A stretch of 27,384 bases of DNA. Source: an uncultured Bacillota bacterium (GTDB taxonomy: Bacteria > Bacillota_I > Bacilli_A > RFN20 > CAG-826). The position numbers and the translations under genes are program-made. The notes below the pieces were generated by a model. The model searched no databases and was not told where the DNA came from. It worked only from the letters and a program-made list of their open reading frames with translations. Positions 22,529 to 27,384 of this stretch are shown here, in pieces (the first letter of the stretch is position 1; each line of letters opens with the position of its first letter). The DNA lies in the NCBI GenBank assembly GCA_946623775.1, contig CAMORJ010000007.1, positions 1 to 27,384 on the forward strand, read 5' to 3'.

Positions 22529-25192
22529 ATGGCAGAAAAGAAGTATGTTTATTCCTTCAAGGAAGCCCACGAAGGTGGACTAGGCAAAGACATCCTTGGC
22601 GGAAAAGGCTTCGGACTTGCCGAGATGACCGCAGCAGGCGTCAACATCCCCGCTGGATTCACCATCTCGACCGAAGCGTGCAACCTCTATTACGAATCCG
22701 GGAAAATGATTCCCGAGTACGTTTGGGAGGACATCGTGGCCCACGTCCACGAAATCGAGAAGACCAACAACAAGGCCTTTGGCGGCGGAAAGAAAGGCGT
22801 CATGCCCTTATTGGTCTCCGTCCGTTCTGGTGCCAGGCAGTCCATGCCGGGCATGATGGACACCATCCTCAACCTCGGATTGAATGATCAAGTCGTCGAA
22901 GAACTCGCTGCCTTCGCCGGCAACGAAAGGTTCGCTTGGGACTCCTATCGCCGCTTCTGCTTGATGTTCACCAACATCGCGAAGGGCCACCCCAGGACCG
23001 AAATGGACGCGATGCTCGACAAACTCAAAGAGTCCCGCGGCTATAAGCTCGACACCGAGGTCACCGTCGACGAGCTCAAAGCGCTTGTCAAACAGTACAA
23101 GGAATACTACAAAAAGACCTTCGGCGAGGAATTCCCCACCGATCCATATGAACAGCTCCGCGAAGCGGTTGCCGCCGTCTTCCGCAGCTGGGACAACCCC
23201 CGTGCCAACGTCTATCGCCAGATGAACGGCATCCCCTATGAATGGGGCACCGCCGTCAACGTCCAGTCGATGGTCTTCGGCAACATGGGCGAAGATTCCG
23301 GCACCGGCGTCGCCTTCTCCCGTGACCCCGGCACCGGCGAAAAGAGAATCTACGCCGAGTTCCTTCCCAATGCTCAGGGCGAAGACGTCGTCGCTGGCGT
23401 CCGCACCCCGCTTCACATCGACGAGCTTGCTCGCCGCATGCCTGAAGTCTACAAAGAATTCATGGCCACCATCGAGCGCATGGAAAATTATTTCCATGAT
23501 ATGCAGGATATGGAGTACACCATCGAAAAAGGCGTCCTCTACTTCCTCCAGGCCCGCAACGGCAAGCGCACCGCTCGCGCTGCCTTGAAGATCGCTTGCG
23601 ATCTCGTCGACGAAGGCTTGATCGACGAAAAGGAGGCTGTCCTCCGCGTCGAGCCGAAGCAGCTCAACGACTTGCTCCACCCGACCTTCGATGAAGCAGA
23701 CCTCAAGGCTCATGAGCCTATCGTCACCGGTCTCCCCGCCTCTCCAGGCGCTGGCACCGGACAAATCGTCTTCACCGCCGAAGATTGCAAAGCATGGCAC
23801 GATGCCGGCAAGAAAGTCGTCCTCGTCCGCGCCGAAACCTCCCCTGAAGACATCATCGGCATGGTCAACTCCGAGGCCATCCTCACCGCTCGTGGCGGCA
23901 TGACCTCCCACGCGGCCGTCGTCGCCCGTTCCATGGGCAAGTGCTGCGTCGCAGGCGCCACCGCCATCATCGTCAACGAAGAAGCCAAGACCCTCACCAT
24001 CGGTGACAAGGTCTATCACGAAGGCGATGTCATCTCCGTCAACGGCTCCACCGGCTTGGTCTACGAAGGCGCCATCAAGATGGTTCCCGCCGACCTCGGC
24101 GGAGACTTCGGACGCATCATGGCTTGGGCCGACAAGTATCGCCGCCTCCGCGTCCGCGCCAACTGCAACACCCCCGAAGACGCCCACAACGCACATCGTT
24201 TCGGCGCCGAGGGCATCGGACTTTGCCGCACCGAGCGTATGTTCTTCGCTCCGGAGCGCATCCTCAATATGCGTTCGATGATTCTCTCCGACACCACCGA
24301 GCAGCGCGAAGCCGCTCTTGAGAGAATCCGTCCGTTCTTGATGGACGACTTCTATCAGATGTACATGGCCAACCCCGATTCCTTGGTCAACATCCGTTTG
24401 CTCGATCCACCTCTACACGAGTTCCTCCCCGAAGTTAACGACGAGGAGAACATCAAGGCCCTCGCCGAGAAGCTCAACATCTCCGTCGAGAAGGTCAAAG
24501 GCCGCATCGAACAGCTCCAGCAAGCCAACCCGATGATGGGCTTCCGTGGCGTCCGCCTCTGCGTCGCCTACCCCGAAATCTACGCGATGCTTGCCCGCGC
24601 CATCGTCCAGGCCGCCATCAAAGCGACCCGCGAACTTGGCCACGAAGTCGAGCCCGAGATCATGATCCCGCTCGCCGGCGAGCTCAAAGAGCTCAAGTGG
24701 GCCAAGAAAGTCGTCATCGAAGCCGTTGAGGCCGAGATGAAGAAAGCCGGCAAGAAGCTCAAATATCACGTCGGCACAATGATCGAAGTCCCGAGGGGCG
24801 CCCTCCGCGCTGGGGATTTGGCCGAAGAAGCCGAATTCTTCTCCTTCGGAACCAACGACCTCACCCAGCTCACCATGGGCTTCTCCCGTGATGACTCCGG
24901 CCAATTCTTGCCGTTCTACTACGACAGGAAGATCTACGAGTTCGACCCATTCCAGACCATCGACATCGAAGGTGTCGGTGAGCTCGTCAAACTCGCAGTC
25001 GAACGTGGCCGCGCCACCAATCCGAAGCTCCTCATCGGCGTCTGCGGCGAAACCGGCGGCGACCCCGCGTCCATCCTCTTCTACGACAAGGTTGGACTCG
25101 ACTATGTCTCCTGCTCGCCGTTCCGTGTGCCTCTTGCCCGCCTTGCCGCGGCTCAGGCCACCATTCTTGCCGAAAGAGCCAAGAAGAAATAA
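22529..25192 (+). CDS. ppdK: Pyruvate, phosphate dikinase
   Basis: An 887-residue enzyme interconverting pyruvate, ATP and Pi with PEP, AMP and PPi; in fermenting, PPi-using bacteria it usually runs toward pyruvate and ATP. Seen: N-terminal ATP-grasp domain (1-340) with GGKGFGLAEM near 24-33 and SVRSGARQSMPGMMDT near 97-112, the swivelling phosphohistidine domain with TARGGMTSHAAVVAR (453-467; catalytic His461, regulatory-type Thr459), and a C-terminal PEP-binding TIM barrel with CRTERMFF and GVCGETGGDP (catalytic Cys839). Length is typical. Start: AGGAGG 4 bases before the ATG. Codons are strongly C-ending (GCC, ATC, CTC, GTC), the usual sign of very high expression. It has its own promoter with nested inverted repeats and ends at a strong terminator. 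No PPDK regulatory protein (DUF299) gene is in the window. Confidence 0.97.
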   Translation: MAEKKYVYSFKEAHEGGLGKDILGGKGFGLAEMTAAGVNIPAGFTISTEACNLYYESGKMIPEYVWEDIVAHVHEIEKTNNKAFGGGKKGVMPLLVSVRSGARQSMPGMMDTILNLGLNDQVVEELAAFAGNERFAWDSYRRFCLMFTNIAKGHPRTEMDAMLDKLKESRGYKLDTEVTVDELKALVKQYKEYYKKTFGEEFPTDPYEQLREAVAAVFRSWDNPRANVYRQMNGIPYEWGTAVNVQSMVFGNMGEDSGTGVAFSRDPGTGEKRIYAEFLPNAQGEDVVAGVRTPLHIDELARRMPEVYKEFMATIERMENYFHDMQDMEYTIEKGVLYFLQARNGKRTARAALKIACDLVDEGLIDEKEAVLRVEPKQLNDLLHPTFDEADLKAHEPIVTGLPASPGAGTGQIVFTAEDCKAWHDAGKKVVLVRAETSPEDIIGMVNSEAILTARGGMTSHAAVVARSMGKCCVAGATAIIVNEEAKTLTIGDKVYHEGDVISVNGSTGLVYEGAIKMVPADLGGDFGRIMAWADKYRRLRVRANCNTPEDAHNAHRFGAEGIGLCRTERMFFAPERILNMRSMILSDTTEQREAALERIRPFLMDDFYQMYMANPDSLVNIRLLDPPLHEFLPEVNDEENIKALAEKLNISVEKVKGRIEQLQQANPMMGFRGVRLCVAYPEIYAMLARAIVQAAIKATRELGHEVEPEIMIPLAGELKELKWAKKVVIEAVEAEMKKAGKKLKYHVGTMIEVPRGALRAGDLAEEAEFFSFGTNDLTQLTMGFSRDDSGQFLPFYYDRKIYEFDPFQTIDIEGVGELVKLAVERGRATNPKLLIGVCGETGGDPASILFYDKVGLDYVSCSPFRVPLARLAAAQATILAERAKKK

Positions 25193-25202
25193 GTCTATTT
25201 CC

Positions 25203-25254
25203 AAATAGCGAAATAAGCGAATTCCGATACACGGGGTTCGCTTTTTTGCTATTT
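25203..25254 (+). terminator. Nested terminator hairpin of ppdK
   Basis: Inner arms AAGCGAA (25215-25221) and TTCGCTT (25237-25243) with a 15-base loop and T-run, enclosed by outer arms AAATAGC (25203-25209) and GCTATTT (25248-25254). It begins 10 bases after the ppdK stop. The inner arm and loop include CGAATTCCGATACACG, the sequence shared with the terminators at 8795 and 19043. Confidence 0.9.
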
Positions 25255-25278
25255 AAAAAGCAGCCGGAGCTGCTTTTT
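25255..25278. terminator. Bidirectional terminator between ppdK and ispE
   Basis: Perfect 10-base arms AAAAAGCAGC and GCTGCTTTTT with a CGGA tetraloop. It is symmetrical in its A/T tracts, so it works for ppdK (+) as a second terminator and for the convergent ispE operon (-). Its loop does not carry the ATACACG motif. Confidence 0.92.
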
Positions 25279-25295
25279 AATCATCTTTTTTCGCT

Positions 25296-26141
25296 TTAGC
25301 AGATAACCTTGGTCAGGTTAACGATGTAGCCCTTCTTTTCGAAGTAGTGGTAGGCTTCCCTAAGTTTCTTTTGGTCTTTGGAAAGAGCGAAGCAACTGGA
25401 TCCGCTTCCCGACATCATAGATACGGGGAATCCCAGCTTTTTCATGTCGTCGACGATTTCCCCGACGACCGGAAGCAAGCTGATGGCAGGCGCCATAAGG
25501 TCATTGCCCATGGAGCGGGCCACCAAATCGAGGTCGTCGTTGGCAAGTCCGTCAATCACGCCCTGCGTATTGATTTCTTGTCTGGGGAATTGGTCGCAAA
25601 TTGCATACACGTCCTTCGTGGATAGCCCTTCTTCAGGTTTCACGATAAGACAGAAATAATGCTTTTTGACGGGGATGGGTTCCATGATTTCGCCAATGCC
25701 GGAAACCTTGGCTGGCATATTGGTTAAGAAGAATGGGACATCCGCACCGATCCTAGAGCCGACTTGATTCAAAACGGCGGGATCGGCTTTTAGGTGAAGC
25801 AAGGCGTTGATGGCTTTCACAACGGTGGCAGCGTTGCTCGAGCCGCCTCCAAGCCCTGCGGCAAAGGGGATTTCTTTATGGATATCGATGAGGAATTCCT
25901 TTTTGAATCCGAATTCTTTGCGCATTTCCTCGAGGGCTTTGTTGCAAAGGTTGTGTTTGACGTCGCGCAATCTCAAATCGTCGCAGGTGATAAAGGAATG
26001 CTGTCCGACGAACGGTTCAACCGAAATGATGTCATGCAATTCAACGGGAAGGTTGACCATCTCCAAAAGGTGATAACCGTCTTCACGCGTTCCTAGGATT
26101 TTGAGAAATAGGTTGATTTTGGCGTTTGCTTTGCAAATCAT
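25296..26141 (-). CDS. ispE: 4-diphosphocytidyl-2-C-methyl-D-erythritol kinase
   Basis: A 281-residue GHMP kinase phosphorylating CDP-methylerythritol in the non-mevalonate isoprenoid pathway. Seen: start MICKANAKINLFLKILGTRE (1-20), the GHMP ATP loop PFAAGLGGGSSNAA near 92-105, and the C-terminal glycine motif MSGSGSS near 250. Length is normal. The ATG at 26141 is chosen because AAGGA lies 7 bases upstream and the family N-terminus begins there; the open frame continues to 26189 inside ksgA. It starts 11 bases after the ksgA stop, so the two share an operon. In B. subtilis yabG, veg and sspF lie between them; here they are absent. Its product ultimately feeds the undecaprenyl carrier that the DUF368 protein may recycle. 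Confidence 0.96.
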   Translation of the reverse strand: MICKANAKINLFLKILGTREDGYHLLEMVNLPVELHDIISVEPFVGQHSFITCDDLRLRDVKHNLCNKALEEMRKEFGFKKEFLIDIHKEIPFAAGLGGGSSNAATVVKAINALLHLKADPAVLNQVGSRIGADVPFFLTNMPAKVSGIGEIMEPIPVKKHYFCLIVKPEEGLSTKDVYAICDQFPRQEINTQGVIDGLANDDLDLVARSMGNDLMAPAISLLPVVGEIVDDMKKLGFPVSMMSGSGSSCFALSKDQKKLREAYHYFEKKGYIVNLTKVIC

Positions 26142-26152
26142 GATGTGGTCCT

Positions 26153-26962
26153 TCAGCGATCGAGTAATCCGCTTTCGATAAATTGCCAATACTGCTCTGG
26201 GAGAATCTGCTCTGCCCTGTAAGTTGGGGGAATTCCCATTTTCTCGAGAATTTCTGCCGCTTTTTCAGCGGAGTGAAGGTAATTCTTCAAGTTGTTGAGA
26301 ATCGTTTTTCTCCTTTGCAGGAACATCGCAAGGGCGAAGCGGTACATCTTCACCGCTTTATCCCCGTGCCTTTCGTTGAATTCCAGCTCAATGACCGTGG
26401 AATCCACATGTGGCGCAGGCGCGAATGCGTTGCGAGGTACATTAAATAACTTTCTTGCTTTGGAAACAACGGAAATATATATGGAAAGAGGAGAATAATC
26501 TTTCGTTCCTGGTTTGGAGAGAAGCCTTTCCGCGGCTTCCTTTTGAACCATGAACACGCAGCGGCTCGCTTTATCGGCTTTGAGAAGAACCTGTTCTATG
26601 ATTCCGGAAGTGATGTAGTAGGGGAGGTTGCCGATGATTTTATCGTAAGGCGCATAATCGAATTTCATGGCATTCCCGATGAAGGGATTCAGGTATTCGG
26701 AATCGGCGAAATCGGTTTTGACTTTGGTGATCATCGCCTCATCGATATCAATGGTGTCTGTTTTGGCGGGTCCTTGGGCCAAAAAGAAGCTCAACGAGCC
26801 TGCTCCACATCCGATTTCCAATACACGCTCCCCCTCTTTTGCTTCCAAAGCATCCACAATGCGCTTTGCAAAAGAAGCATCGACGAGAAAGTTTTGACCC
26901 ACTTCTTTTTTAGCTAAAAGACGGAAGGAGGCTACGCCTTCGAAATAATTGCTTTCATTCAT
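26153..26962 (-). CDS. rsmA: 16S rRNA (adenine-1518/1519-N6) dimethyltransferase
   Basis: A 269-residue SAM-dependent enzyme (KsgA) that dimethylates two adjacent adenines in the 3' hairpin of 16S rRNA during 30S maturation. Seen: KKEVGQNFLVD near 18-28, SAM motif I VLEIGCGAGSLS near 47-58, the acidic motif TIDIDEAM near 70-77, catalytic motif IV GNLPYYITS near 111-119, and FAPAPHVDSTVI near 184-195. Length is normal. The ATG at 26962 overlaps the end of rnmV by 8 bases and has GGAGG 9 bases upstream, inside rnmV. This rnmV-ksgA overlap is a standard arrangement in Bacilli. Confidence 0.97.
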   Translation of the reverse strand: MNESNYFEGVASFRLLAKKEVGQNFLVDASFAKRIVDALEAKEGERVLEIGCGAGSLSFFLAQGPAKTDTIDIDEAMITKVKTDFADSEYLNPFIGNAMKFDYAPYDKIIGNLPYYITSGIIEQVLLKADKASRCVFMVQKEAAERLLSKPGTKDYSPLSIYISVVSKARKLFNVPRNAFAPAPHVDSTVIELEFNERHGDKAVKMYRFALAMFLQRRKTILNNLKNYLHSAEKAAEILEKMGIPPTYRAEQILPEQYWQFIESGLLDR

Positions 26963-27384
26963 TCACAATAGCCTCCAGTTCTTCTTTCTTTATATCCAAG
27001 GCATTCAATCTCTTCAACAATGTTTTGCCATTCGCCCTTCCCAAATGCATTTTCTTGCATAGGATTTCGCGTTTTTCCGCGCAATCGCCAGACCCCACAA
27101 GACCAAGATCCATTAGATCCGCATAAGTGAGGCTTCCTCTGTTGGCTTCGCCTGCTGGAACAAGGTTGTTTAAGGCTTCTAGGATTGTATCCTTATCCGA
27201 TTCTGCCACACCCACTTTATGATGCTTAATCGCTTTGTCTTTTGGGATGTAGGCATGAAGCAGTCCCGGAATATGCTGGTTCAACACATCACGTATACGC
27301 TTTCCTGGCATGTCTGGGTCAGTTAAAATCACGATGTCGCGCTTCTTTTTTGCTTCTTTCAAATATTCGATTGTTTCATGTGGA
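26955..27384 (-). CDS. rnmV: Ribonuclease M5 (5' end missing)
   Basis: The last 142 codons of a Toprim-domain nuclease that makes the final cuts in 5S rRNA precursor. The frame runs off the right end of the window, so the first ~40 residues, including the catalytic Glu of the Toprim fold, are not visible. Seen: ILTDPDMPGKRIR with the Toprim DxD pair, HAYIPKDKA, and the family C-terminal part SLTYADLMDLGLVG, with a helix-rich end. A TTG at 27362 could be read as a start, but the open upstream codons (HETIEYLK) match the family and show it is internal. rnmV followed by ksgA is the Bacilli order. Confidence 0.93.
   Translation of the reverse strand, partial: PHETIEYLKEAKKKRDIVILTDPDMPGKRIRDVLNQHIPGLLHAYIPKDKAIKHHKVGVAESDKDTILEALNNLVPAGEANRGSLTYADLMDLGLVGSGDCAEKREILCKKMHLGRANGKTLLKRLNALDIKKEELEAIVNE

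Noticed and set aside
22808..24196. Long open frame (462 codons) on the minus strand inside ppdK
   Set aside because: It is a by-product of the strongly C-ending codons of ppdK, has low-complexity Gly/Ala/Asp/Val-rich sequence, no family match, and lies wholly antisense to a clear gene.
26142..26189. Longer ispE starting inside ksgA at 26189
   Set aside because: The family N-terminus begins at the ATG at 26141, which has AAGGA at proper spacing.
1..27384. Mollicute code in which TGA encodes tryptophan
   Set aside because: TGA ends dusB, pth, the S4 gene, tilS, rnmV and ksgA at conserved C-termini, and TGG is used for Trp.
1..27384. CRISPR array, insertion sequence, prophage or tRNA/rRNA genes
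   Set aside because: No regularly spaced repeats, transposase or integrase frames, or cloverleaf-like sequences were recognised on either strand.

Overview
The window looks like a piece of a low-GC-ancestry, non-spore-forming Bacilli chromosome, most likely an uncultured gut lineage of the RF39/RFN20/Erysipelotrichales type. The evidence is gene order. Reading the minus strand from right to left gives rnmV, ksgA, ispE, pth, mfd, an S4-domain gene (rqcP type), tilS, ftsH, dusB and lysS, the order of the B. subtilis origin-proximal cluster. Its sporulation genes are gone, and divIC, hpt, hslO and the folate genes are absent. TGA is a normal stop (dusB, pth, the S4 gene, tilS, rnmV and ksgA end in it), so the code is not the Mycoplasma one. 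GC content by eye is close to one half. The lineage assignment is inference.

Layout. 1-17305 is all minus strand: lysS (3' end cut off by the window), a heterodimeric ABC exporter pair, a hypoxanthine/uracil-type DNA glycosylase, dusB, a CotH-domain lipoprotein, ftsH, tilS, the S4 gene, mfd, pth and a flavodoxin-like gene. 17306-25295 is a mixed-strand block placed between pth and ispE, where B. subtilis has purR-spoVG-glmU-prs-ctc. It holds a DUF368 (PopT-like) membrane protein (+), a TetR regulator (+), an FGGY sugar kinase (-), a small unknown protein coupled to a nucleotidyltransferase-like/GmhB-type phosphatase fusion (+), and pyruvate phosphate dikinase (+). 25296-27384 returns to the minus strand with ispE, ksgA and rnmV (5' end cut off).

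How they work together. Most genes are housekeeping: translation and tRNA/rRNA maturation (lysS, dusB, tilS, pth, ksgA, rnmV, S4), DNA repair (mfd, glycosylase), membrane proteolysis (ftsH), isoprenoid precursor synthesis (ispE) with undecaprenyl-phosphate recycling (DUF368), and glycolytic/PEP metabolism (ppdK). The accessory content is the CotH lipoprotein with a carbohydrate-binding module, the ABC exporter, and the kinase/phosphatase sugar module.

The least expected signals are non-coding or at gene edges. Three terminators share one loop sequence (core ATACACG flanked by AGCGA and TCGCT), and a fourth partial copy sits after the ABC exporter. The ftsH promoter appears to be embedded in a terminator stem. 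The divergent flavodoxin and DUF368 genes look leaderless. mfd has an ACG codon exactly where an ATG would be expected. The nucleotidyltransferase domain fused to the GmhB-type phosphatase has lost its nucleotide-binding signature. No RNA genes, CRISPR arrays or insertion sequences were recognised, and no gene-free stretch exceeds about 210 bases.
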